DNA from: Pseudoalteromonas luteoviolacea S2607
GTDB taxonomy: Bacteria > Pseudomonadota > Gammaproteobacteria > Enterobacterales > Alteromonadaceae
Length of the DNA: 64,000 nucleotides
Assembly (NCBI RefSeq): GCF_001625575.1
Contig: NZ_AUXV01000007.1
Span: 248,001-312,000, forward strand
Direction of reading: 5' to 3'
Shown here: positions 41,803 through 50,600 of the stretch, one piece after another
Position numbering within the stretch: position 1 is the first letter of the stretch
How the letters are laid out: each line of letters starts with the position of its first letter
Notes under the pieces: generated by a model
Told to the model about the DNA's origin: nothing
Databases searched by the model: none
The model's input: the letters and a program-made list of their open reading frames with translations, nothing else
Program-made: the position numbers and the translations under genes

Positions 41803-43623
41803 ATGTTTGGAAGTTACTATCGGCCCTTAATAAGGCGATTGATGTTGGCTGCTTTATTTGCCGTGCCGACTTATGTGTCTGCGGTCTCGACAATAGAATC
41901 GGTATCACCTAAGCAGCTGATTGCGAAAGTTCATTCAGCGACAGAGGTCGGTTTAAGTTGGCAGGCTCCAGTTAGTATTGACGATATTAAAGGATATCGG
42001 GTATTTCGTGATGGCAAACGAATAGGCCGGACAAAAGAGACGTTTTTTGTGGATACCAATGCAGTACCAGGTGCTGAGCACACTTACTACGTTATGGCGT
42101 TTACAAGAGGTAAAAATAGAGTTTCAAGTTTGCCCTCAAATTCAGATACCATTAAAACTTTAAGCTCTGATGAGAACGATGGCATGCGCAATGGTTCCGT
42201 CATTCGAGTGGGGATTGCGCGACTAGCAGATCATTGCGGTACAAACGATCTGAATGAGATCTCAGATGAAGCACTTGATAGCTGTATGGATAAGCTGATT
42301 GATCATTACACTCTGCAACAAGGGCTGGAAGATATGCAAGCCTATGTCGCCCGCTACCGTCGCCAAGAAGATGCTAACTTGATTGAGCTAGGCAAACGGC
42401 TGTATTTTAGCAAAGCCTTGAGTCAAAATTATGATACATCGTGTGCATCTTGCCATCACCCGGCACAAGGGTGTGGCAGTGATGGATTATCACTGTCTAT
42501 TGGGGTAAATGCAGAAAATGCGGATTTGATGGGCTTGGGGCGTAGTGACGGTGCTGTGGTGCCGAGAGTGGGAAGAAACTCGCCACAAATTTGTAATTCT
42601 GCGTTGTGGGTCGATAGCATGTTTTGGGACCAGCGAGTTCGTTTGCGAGAGGCAAATCGTGATAGTGAGGTGGGTCGTGTTTCTACCGCTGATATTCAAA
42701 CACCTGAGATTGAAGTCACTAGGTTAATGAATGCTGAAGTGGACAATACTGATCCACTTCGCTTGCTCATGGCACAGGCGCACTTTCCTATCACCGCACC
42801 TGCGGAAATGGGTGACCCAAGCGGCTTTGACTCACCTCAGGTATATCGTGAGTTTATTGCACAAAGGTTGAGTGAACAATGGCAGCCCCACTTTAACGCG
42901 GCCTTTGGTGATGACCAAATAAGTTTCATGCGTATTGCCAGAGCTATGTCTGCTTATCAGGCTTCGTTTTTGTTCATTGACAATCCATTTTTCAACTATA
43001 TCGAGGGTCGACAAGATAAGTTGACCACAGATGAAAAGCGCGGTGCTGTGTTCTTTTACACTGGCGCAGGTTGTGCCAATTGTCATGACGGTGTGATGTT
43101 TACGCCGGAGAGAACAAGAGGGCCCTTGTATCCGCAAATAGGCGCGCATGGTGTGGCAGATGGTAACTTTAAAAATCAATTTAGAATGCCGAGCTTATTA
43201 AATGTCGGTATTACTGCGCCGTATGGCGACAAAGGGGTATTTGCGACTTTAGAGCGTGTTATTGAGCACTACTCCGATGTTACCGGTTCTCTGGAGCGCT
43301 TTTATGGCGAACATGAAACTTGTGAATTGCCACAATTTCAGCATTTGAGTGCAGCCCAATGCGACACTGTTGTTGGCGAAGCAGGTGACTATGTTTTAGC
43401 ACTTAATGCACAAAATCGAGCTGCTTCAGATAGAGGGGATGATGCGATTATCCGGGGCTTTACACAACAACAAGTAAACTATTTGGCGGCTTTTTTACGA
43501 GCTTTGACTGACCCTAAAGCAATGGCTGGTAGTGATGAAATTAATGCCTTGATCCCAGCAAGAGATGGTGGGCCAGATGGACATCAGTTTGATGCTATCG
43601 ACAAAGAGGGCAATACACTATAA
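41803..43623 (+). CDS. Diheme cytochrome c peroxidase-like protein with Fn3-like domain
   Basis: A 606-residue secreted protein starting at ATG 41803 (GGAGG seven bases upstream). The signal peptide is residues 1-27 (LMLAALFAVPTYVSA). Residues about 28-115 are a fibronectin-3-like domain (LSWQAPVSIDDIKGYRVFRDGK, NSDTIKTL). The rest is a MauG/cytochrome c peroxidase core with two heme sites, C214-A-S-C217-H218 and C424-A-N-C427-H428, and FWDQRV, RMPSLLNVGITAPYGDKG, which are conserved in the family. It reduces peroxide or performs a related heme oxidation in the periplasm. The ribosome binding site is preceded by a structured leader. Confidence 0.9.
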   Translation: MFGSYYRPLIRRLMLAALFAVPTYVSAVSTIESVSPKQLIAKVHSATEVGLSWQAPVSIDDIKGYRVFRDGKRIGRTKETFFVDTNAVPGAEHTYYVMAFTRGKNRVSSLPSNSDTIKTLSSDENDGMRNGSVIRVGIARLADHCGTNDLNEISDEALDSCMDKLIDHYTLQQGLEDMQAYVARYRRQEDANLIELGKRLYFSKALSQNYDTSCASCHHPAQGCGSDGLSLSIGVNAENADLMGLGRSDGAVVPRVGRNSPQICNSALWVDSMFWDQRVRLREANRDSEVGRVSTADIQTPEIEVTRLMNAEVDNTDPLRLLMAQAHFPITAPAEMGDPSGFDSPQVYREFIAQRLSEQWQPHFNAAFGDDQISFMRIARAMSAYQASFLFIDNPFFNYIEGRQDKLTTDEKRGAVFFYTGAGCANCHDGVMFTPERTRGPLYPQIGAHGVADGNFKNQFRMPSLLNVGITAPYGDKGVFATLERVIEHYSDVTGSLERFYGEHETCELPQFQHLSAAQCDTVVGEAGDYVLALNAQNRAASDRGDDAIIRGFTQQQVNYLAAFLRALTDPKAMAGSDEINALIPARDGGPDGHQFDAIDKEGNTL

Positions 43624-43695
43624 ATAGATAAATAGATAAATAGATAAATAGATAAATAGATAAATAAGGAGCCTTATGGCTCCCTATTTATCTAT
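43622..43695. terminator. 8-bp tandem repeat merging into a long terminator hairpin
   Basis: AAATAGAT is repeated five times exactly (43622-43661), followed by a partial unit. The last copies form the left arm TAGATAAATA of a hairpin with core GGAGCC-TTAT-GGCTCC and right arm TATTTATCTA (to 43693). It lies between convergent genes and ends in an AT-rich stretch, so it is a likely bidirectional terminator grown by repeat slippage. Confidence 0.75.
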
Positions 43696-43708
43696 AACTG
43701 TATAGCAG

Positions 43709-45307
43709 TTATGAGTTTAACGCTGACTCTGAGCCCATAGCATGTAATTCTTGTTGCAATTGTTCCGCACGCTTTTCAAATTTTTTCGCGCTGTACCAGC
43801 ACAGAGACGCAATAGTAAAGAACATAATATCAACAATTACGAGGTCTAAAAGCACGTGACTAGATAGTATATCAGCGTAATGCAGATAGTTGGGCATATT
43901 CAATAATGCAGCAAATGCATAGGCTAAACCTGAAAATTTGAGTAAGTAATTACAAAAGACATCTTGCTGCTTGATAAATAGCGATATTAAAGTACATACG
44001 AAGAAACTGACATACACGATGCTGTGTATAGTCGTCATGCGTCCTATCGCTTCGAGTGGTATGAGCTTTGACGCAATTGCACCGAGCGCGATGGCCAACA
44101 TACAACCAATGAAGGCACCAGATGTTAACCGGGTTACAAACGCGAGGCTGCGTTTACTTTGCTTTTTCTGCTTTGCACGTTTGCTTATCCACATTAAGTT
44201 GCCTGTAATGATGATATAAGCTGTGGCTAAGCCAAGAATAAAGAAAGCAATTCGCATGCCGTAACCTGCAAAATCACCAAAGTGCAAACTTGCAATTGTG
44301 GCCAAGCCCCCACGTAAATTATTGTCGTAATTATCTTGCGTAATATAAACTTGCTGGTGGTCTTTTAAGGCGTATCGTACTTCTACATCATTTGAAAATT
44401 CATCATTACTTTTAGCCATAAATACCAGCACAGCGCTCTCGTCACCAAAGTGCTCTATCATCATGCGACGAAGCGTAACATTGCCTAACTCACTCATAGC
44501 CCTTGAATAGAGTTCATCAATACCTTGCATGGGCATACGAATGTCCACTTCTTCTATGTGAGGTTCATTGAACCCTGCTGCCTGTAGAACCTTGCCTTGA
44601 TCGCCTTGATACAGTATTACTGCATACGAGATTTGATAAATAATGACAAGATTAAAAACCAAGCCAGTAAATGCATACATAATGTGAAAAGGTAAGCCCA
44701 TGGTGCCAATTAAGTTATGTGCATCGAGCCATTTGTCCTTGTTTGCACCGAGACGGTATTGATAAAAGTTTTTAAACAATTTACGCCAGTGAATGACCAC
44801 GCCACTGATCAGCGCCACAAAAAAGAACAAGGTTATGATGCCTACGAAATATAAGCCAATTCGCCCTGCACCCAAGTCATAATGCAAATGATAAACAAAG
44901 TTGGCAAATTGAAAGTTATTGGCATCGGCAATAATGTCGCCGCTGATAGGATCGAGTAACAGATACATATCTTGATGGTCTTCACCTGTCTGGGGGTGAG
45001 GTTCATCGAGTTCAGCAGCAAAATACACCTGCAAGAATGGATTTCTTTCTGTGGGCTGGTAGAGATAAAAGATGTGATGAGTATCTACTTCATACTTTTC
45101 ATCTAACTTTGCAACTACGGTATCGTATGATACTTGACTTGCATGGGGTGAATGCTCACCTATCAGTGATACTTTTTCCCACGTTTCTATATTTTCTCTG
45201 AATAAGCTAATAGAACCCGCTATAAACACAATAAATAAGACAAAAGAAATAATCAGGCCTATCCATGCGTGTGCATTTGTAAGTGACTTAAGTGTTTGGC
45301 TTTTCAT
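43709..45307 (-). CDS. PepSY-associated transmembrane protein
   Basis: A 532-residue inner-membrane protein of the PepSY_TM family. An N-terminal helix (AWIGLIISFVLFIVFIAGSISLF), a PepSY-like region (SGDIIADANN), the FVYHLHYDLG and HDLH-like LDAHNLIGTMGLPFHIMYAFTGLVF helices and four C-terminal helices are visible. The conserved histidines on the helices suggest heme or metal binding; family members often act in siderophore-iron release or reduction. It is in an operon with two small membrane proteins upstream, the usual DUF3649/DUF3325-like neighbours. The AT-rich tandem repeat terminator lies just after it. Confidence 0.88.
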   Translation of the reverse strand: MKSQTLKSLTNAHAWIGLIISFVLFIVFIAGSISLFRENIETWEKVSLIGEHSPHASQVSYDTVVAKLDEKYEVDTHHIFYLYQPTERNPFLQVYFAAELDEPHPQTGEDHQDMYLLLDPISGDIIADANNFQFANFVYHLHYDLGAGRIGLYFVGIITLFFFVALISGVVIHWRKLFKNFYQYRLGANKDKWLDAHNLIGTMGLPFHIMYAFTGLVFNLVIIYQISYAVILYQGDQGKVLQAAGFNEPHIEEVDIRMPMQGIDELYSRAMSELGNVTLRRMMIEHFGDESAVLVFMAKSNDEFSNDVEVRYALKDHQQVYITQDNYDNNLRGGLATIASLHFGDFAGYGMRIAFFILGLATAYIIITGNLMWISKRAKQKKQSKRSLAFVTRLTSGAFIGCMLAIALGAIASKLIPLEAIGRMTTIHSIVYVSFFVCTLISLFIKQQDVFCNYLLKFSGLAYAFAALLNMPNYLHYADILSSHVLLDLVIVDIMFFTIASLCWYSAKKFEKRAEQLQQELHAMGSESALNS

Positions 45308-45311
45308 AGTG

Positions 45312-45560
45312 TTACACCATCAAAAAAACGTTGAGTAGAGCTGAGGGCAAGAGTACTAAAAGCATGTACTTGGAAGCTTTAAGCGTTGTTTCAAAGGCAT
45401 AAACCCACACCATAATGCTGGCCCAAATAGGAAACCCCAAGATAAGGCCGATGAGTAATCGAGTATCCTCAGCAAAGGGTAAAATGAGATTCGTATTCAG
45501 TGCAATAGAGACTGAGATCAACAAGCCAAATATAAATCCCAGTATTGTTTTAGGCCACAT
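45312..45560 (-). CDS. Small membrane protein, DUF3649-like
   Basis: An 82-residue protein with three membrane helices (TILGFIFGLLISVSIAL, LLIGLILGFPIWASIMVWVYAFE, YMLLVLLPSALLNVFLMV). The start is ATG 45560 with GGAGG upstream, rather than a TTG at 45575. It overlaps the upstream gene by 11 bases and stands four bases from the PepSY gene. Size and position match the DUF3649 partner of PepSY operons; the family call is tentative. Confidence 0.7.
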   Translation of the reverse strand: MWPKTILGFIFGLLISVSIALNTNLILPFAEDTRLLIGLILGFPIWASIMVWVYAFETTLKASKYMLLVLLPSALLNVFLMV

Positions 45561-45957
45561 GAATGATGCCTCCAACGGTTGAGCATATTGTGAGTAATAA
45601 AATGGAAGTTGTCATAAACAAGCGCTTTGATTTACCAGCCAATATGGTGACACCAACAAGCCCCATCATCAGTACAACAAAACTAGCAAGTAATGCGGAT
45701 ACCATAGGATAACTCTGTGCGAATAAAGCATTTGCAAAACCATATAAACACAGCGCTAAGAGGTAACTTAACCACTTAGGTGCTGGCTTGTTGATCAAGT
45801 ATTGCTTTGGGCTGGCCAGATACAACAGCAGTGATGCAACCCATATAGGGATAATAGCGAGAAGGCTCATGAGAATAGGAATAATTGTTATTTTGTTCTT
45901 TATTGTTTCAATAAGTGAATCAAAATTCAACACCTGAGTTGTAATTGGCCCGTGCAA
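45550..45957 (-). CDS. Small membrane protein, DUF3325-like
   Basis: A 135-residue protein with four membrane helices (PILMSLLAIIPIWVASLLL, WLSYLLALCLYGFANALF, ALLASFVVLMMGLVGVTIL, SILLLTICSTVGGIIHV) and LYLASPKQYLINKP, which recalls DUF3325 proteins. The start is given as a TTG at 45957 and is uncertain. It is the first gene of the PepSY operon. Confidence 0.65.
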   Translation of the reverse strand: MHGPITTQVLNFDSLIETIKNKITIIPILMSLLAIIPIWVASLLLYLASPKQYLINKPAPKWLSYLLALCLYGFANALFAQSYPMVSALLASFVVLMMGLVGVTILAGKSKRLFMTTSILLLTICSTVGGIIHVA

Positions 45958-46390
45958 ATTACATTTTTTTCAATCTTGTCATTTTTCAAGCTAGGCTAGC
46001 CCAGAAGCTCAAAGCCCTAACTCGGTAAGCGTAATGCTCATTGCAGCTCTGTTTTTCGATGAGGTGATACTTTTTGTGATATTTGGCTGTTCGTTATTTG
46101 GAGTGAACCATATTCTGTCGATGTAACATGACCGATTAATTGAAAAATACTCACCTTCTTTAATTTTTTATATTGCTCATGACTGAGGTTTTCTTACTGT
46201 TGCACGCCGGTAGTAGTAAGCAAGTTACTACACTAAATACGATTTTCTTAGTTTTTATTTTAATTATTGGTTAATTAAATGTAGTAAAAAGGTTTGTTTT
46301 AGTTGTTGTGTTCGGTAATCTATACATGAGTGTACGGAGTTAGAATTCACTCATGGAAATTTTAATTGTGTTATTTACAAGGATCTGACA
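45958..46390. other. Intergenic region with an 8-bp inverted repeat before the secreted-protein gene
   Basis: About 430 bases with no gene. CATGAGTG (46325-46332) and CACTCATG (46348-46355) form perfect arms 15 bases apart, just upstream of the next gene, as in many operators. AAGGAT precedes the ATG at 46391. Confidence 0.5.
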
Positions 46391-47557
46391 ATGAAATTTA
46401 TACCGGGTATTTTAATATTTTCTGTTCTATTTTTCTCTAAATTAGGGCATGCCAATCTGGCAGTTATAGACAATGCGTGCTCAAGGTATGTGAATGGCGA
46501 CCCCTCTACAGAAGTAGGCACTGCAGGTGTGTTTGAAGAATTAGGGGCTGCGCAAATTATTGAAGATGGCGTACGTTTTTTGGGGTTTGATATTGTTGAT
46601 GTAGGTGGTGTGAGGAATTTAAGTGCGCGATTTGCATCTCAGGATCTGGATTGGGGTTATACAAGCGTTTCAACAGATAATCAGGCATTTTTATGTGGTC
46701 GTCACTTCGGTTTAGGTGAGAGCAAAAGGTCCTCTTGGGCAGTTCATATTCCAGTCGAAAAAGCCTTAGGCCTCATTGAACAGGGCAATGAGGTGGAAAT
46801 AATATTGTTTGGTTTTCATCAAATAAACGGTGAAGAAAAGCGCTCTTATTCTAAGCTCAAATATCATCAACCAGCGCTGCTAAGGTTGCTAAAAAAAGAT
46901 ATATCAGTTGGTTTACCTTATAACTTGGAAATCGAACACCCAAGAAATATGGCCAAGAATATTTACGACAGACATATTGTGTACTGTTTGAATAGCAATT
47001 GGGACAGCTGTGATTATACAATTGAAGATCATCCCAGATACCATACCAATAAAAACGACCTTGGTGTTGCTATTCCATTTAAAGGCCATTTTATTGTTGA
47101 CGGTTATATCACGCGTTTATTATTTAAAGAAGATATTGCGCAAGGCGCGGAGTTATCGCCTACCGAATTTGGGTTGTGGAATCGTTATGGAAAAGCTTTT
47201 GAACTCGGCGCGCTTCGAGGTAATGCAAAAGCATTTTTGTCGCAATTTTTTACATTGAGCTATATGAGTGATCCTGTGACTTCAAAGGTATTAACCAAAA
47301 TTGCGTGGGATATACCAATGCAGCACGGCGAATTTTTAGATCATGACAGTTACGTCCGAGATTACGAAACTTACCTGATGATGAACTTTGCATTTGAAGT
47401 TAATATCTTGGGGAGTGTGTATGATGCTGCTGCCCAAGGCTATAGCAAAGCGGAGTACGCTAAGCAGATGCAACAGGGGATGGTTGCGATAACTGGGTTA
47501 ACAGAAGCGCAAACAGGCGCATTTAAACAAGCACCGTTAACAGTAACTTACCCTTAA
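46391..47557 (+). CDS. Secreted protein of unknown function
   Basis: A 388-residue protein with a clear signal peptide (residues 1-21, ILIFSVLFFSKLGHA). I do not recognise the mature part: it has five or six cysteines (NACSRYV, AFLCGRHFG, VYCLNSNWDSCDYT), a compact mixed fold up to about 230 and a mainly helical C-terminal third (YETYLMMNFAFEVNILGSVYDAAAQGYSKAEYAKQM). The AAGGAT ribosome site and the inverted repeat upstream suggest a real, regulated gene. A strong terminator follows. Confidence 0.8.
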   Translation: MKFIPGILIFSVLFFSKLGHANLAVIDNACSRYVNGDPSTEVGTAGVFEELGAAQIIEDGVRFLGFDIVDVGGVRNLSARFASQDLDWGYTSVSTDNQAFLCGRHFGLGESKRSSWAVHIPVEKALGLIEQGNEVEIILFGFHQINGEEKRSYSKLKYHQPALLRLLKKDISVGLPYNLEIEHPRNMAKNIYDRHIVYCLNSNWDSCDYTIEDHPRYHTNKNDLGVAIPFKGHFIVDGYITRLLFKEDIAQGAELSPTEFGLWNRYGKAFELGALRGNAKAFLSQFFTLSYMSDPVTSKVLTKIAWDIPMQHGEFLDHDSYVRDYETYLMMNFAFEVNILGSVYDAAAQGYSKAEYAKQMQQGMVAITGLTEAQTGAFKQAPLTVTYP

Positions 47558-47569
47558 TTCATACTTTAA

Positions 47570-47594
47570 TGGCCATCATCTTAAATGATGGCCA
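47570..47594. terminator. Bidirectional terminator
   Basis: TGGCCATCAT and ATGATGGCCA form a perfect 10-bp stem with a CTTAA loop between convergent genes. Confidence 0.75.
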
Positions 47595-47657
47595 GTTCGA
47601 TGTTTTATAACTACTCTAGTTAACTTTACTTATTGCAATGTGACGCAGTATGCTGAT

Positions 47658-50600
47658 TTAGAGTGTGTCTTTCAGTAATTCTAATACCTCTTTCACAGAC
47701 AGCTTTTGGGTTGTATCACTGCCAGACAACACTTGTTGTGCAAGGTCTCGCTTTTGGTTGTGCATGGCGAGAATTTTTTCTTCGATGGTGTTTGAAGCAA
47801 TCATGCGATAAATGGTCACGGGTCGAGATTGCCCAATACGGTGCGCGCGGTCTGAGGCCTGCGCCTCGACTGCTGGGTTCCACCATGGATCCATATGTAT
47901 AACATAGTCAGCGGCAGTCAAGTTTAGGCCTGAGCCACCAGCTTTAAGGCTAATCAAAAAGACTTCGCCTTCACCTTTTGCAAAGGCATTAACACTGTGT
48001 TGTCTTTGTTTGGCTGGGGTTGAGCCATCGAGATATTGGTAAGAGAACCCAATCTTGTCTAAATGTTGTTTAAGCAATTGTAAATGGCCAACAAACTGAC
48101 TAAATATCAGCGCTTTATGACCATTATTACGAAGTTCAATCAATAACTCGTTGAGTTTTGCAAGTTTTGTACTCGTAAGCGACAGCTCTGGGGCAACTAG
48201 GTTTGGGTTGCAACATGCTTGTCTGAGCTTGGTGAGTTCAGCCAGCATCGTAAGATGCTGGGAACCTGCGTTTTCTTGTTCATTGGCTGTTGCAATATTG
48301 GCTATCGCATTTTGTCGCAACGCTTCATACAGAGTTTGTTCTTCATCACTCAGTTCAATATTGATATTAATTTCTGTACGTGGAGGAAGCTCTGTCAAAA
48401 CCTGATGTTTCATTCTTCGTAGAATGAATGGTTGTAAAAGTGTTTTAAGATTTTGCTGCGCATACCGAGCTGCTATTGGTTTCTCTTCTCTATTTTCAAT
48501 AGGTTGAATAAAGCGTTCTGTAAATCGTTTTAAATTACCAAGCAATCCAGGGTTTACAAAGCGAAACAAAGACCACAGCTCTGTCAAATTGTTTTCAATA
48601 GGCGTACCTGTGGTGATCATTTTAAATCTTCCTTTCAAAGCACACGCAGCCTGTGCCCGCTTGGACAATGGGTTTTTAATTGCCTGTGCTTCGTCAGCAA
48701 TGATAGTTTGCCAGTCAATGGGTTTTAAGATTTTGAGGTCTTGAACTAATAAGCCATAACTTACGACCAACACATCATTCGCACCCAGTTCGTTTAGTAA
48801 GGCTTCTCTGGGTTCACCCGCTTTAAAGTGCGCTAAGGTGTGCAGCCGTAAGGTGGGGGCAAACTTAGTGGCCTCTTGCTGCCAGTTAAAGCAAACGGAG
48901 GTTGGGGCAATAATCAAACTCGGGCCTCTAGTTGCTTTTGCTAATAACACAGCCAAAGATTGTAAGGTTTTGCCCAACCCCATATCATCAGCAAGACATG
49001 CTCCAGCTCCCCAATGTGCCAAGCGCATCGCCCAATCATAGCCAGCTTGTTGGTATTCTCGTAATGTGGCTTGGAGGTCTTGCGGCAAGTCGATTTGCAA
49101 TGTATTTGCTTCTTGCATTAACTGAGATTGCTGCTCCCAAGCATGTAATGTTTTCATTCTCATCCCGGTTGCGGCCTCCTTTACAAGTGGGCTCGCCAAA
49201 GGATGAAACTTGCCTTGCTCAGTACCTTGGTTTAACTTGATGAGCTTATCATGTAGTGATTGGGACAGGGCAACAACCTGCTGTGAGTCCAGCTCAATAA
49301 AGCGACCATGACTCTGCTCAACAAGCTTTAGCAGCTCTTTTAACTCGATAACTTGTTTATCGTTTATCTTCAGTTCGCCATTAATATCGAACCATTGGTT
49401 TTTCTTAGCGATAGCAAGCTGTAAGTGGTGCGCTTGCAAAGATTGCGTTAATTGTATTTTCTGACCTTTGGGCCAGCGTAGTTTAAAGGCCAATGGTGGC
49501 TCAGCTTTGATAGCTTGCTCCAGTTGCTCTAAAGCATTCAACGCGTCTTGTAAATCAGCGATACTCAATTGATTATCGGCCATTGCCAAAAAGGCGGGGC
49601 ACTGCTCATCCAGTTTGTCGAGTAGCTCTTGCTCTGCCGCTAAGTCTCGTTTAGTGGCAATTCGTTTACCGTCAATTTCTGCGCTGATGCTGGCATTACC
49701 CACTGCTGGATGAAAAGCAGGACCCTTATCTCCAAATGGCATGCTCAAGCAGTGAAAAGACAAGCCTTGCTGGTAGGGGCTAACATTGATCACAAGTTGC
49801 GCCTGTGCCTCTACACTTTCTAAACCAATTTCAATATCACTTACCTCTGACTGAATGTTCATTAATGGTGCAATTGCTTGAATGCTGGCCATTAACTTTG
49901 CTTTTGCACTTGCAGGGATGAGCAGTCCATTTTCTGAGATGATATTGGCAATTTTTAGGTGTGACTTATTAAAGTGTGTAAATACACACTTACTACTTGA
50001 TTCAAACCTAAAGCTATATACAGCCTGACGGCTTTTAAAATCATCAGGTAAATCTAGAAGTGTCAAATACAGTTGCGCACCGCGTTCAGATATGGCTAAT
50101 TGTGCGGGAAGCTCAATCACTTCAAGTGGCTCTTGCATATCGTAAGCGTGATACACATTGGGGGCTTGCATCGCTGCATTAAGTGCTTGTACACCTTCTA
50201 ATTTGTAATCTGTGCCTTCCCAATGCCTATGAGGCTCTATCGCGTCTATGATTGCTAAATCAGTATTGGTTAGATAGCCCAACTTCGCGTGGTCTGTATG
50301 AAGCTCTTCAAGGGTTATTGTCTTCCCTTTGCTCCATCCTGAGGGCATGCGTTTTTGCACTTTCGCACTAAATAGGGCACGCCCTTGGTGTTCTTCTAAA
50401 ATCCAGATGAGTTGATGAGTGCTGGATTGTTCGTGCTCATTGCTATCAACCGGCTTTGTCGGAGCCAAGGCAAGTAACTTGTCTAATGCCAAGTCCCACT
50501 CAGACTGCTGCTGGATCAGTCTGGAAAAGTCGACCTTTAAGCTTTGCTCAAGTTGAAATGACCGCGCATGTGCGAGCAGCTGTAAAGCGATGTTTTCTAA

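Noticed and set aside
43622..43669. Tandem AAATAGAT repeat as a CRISPR array
   Set aside because: Units are 8 bases without spacers and no cas genes are present; it is a microsatellite.
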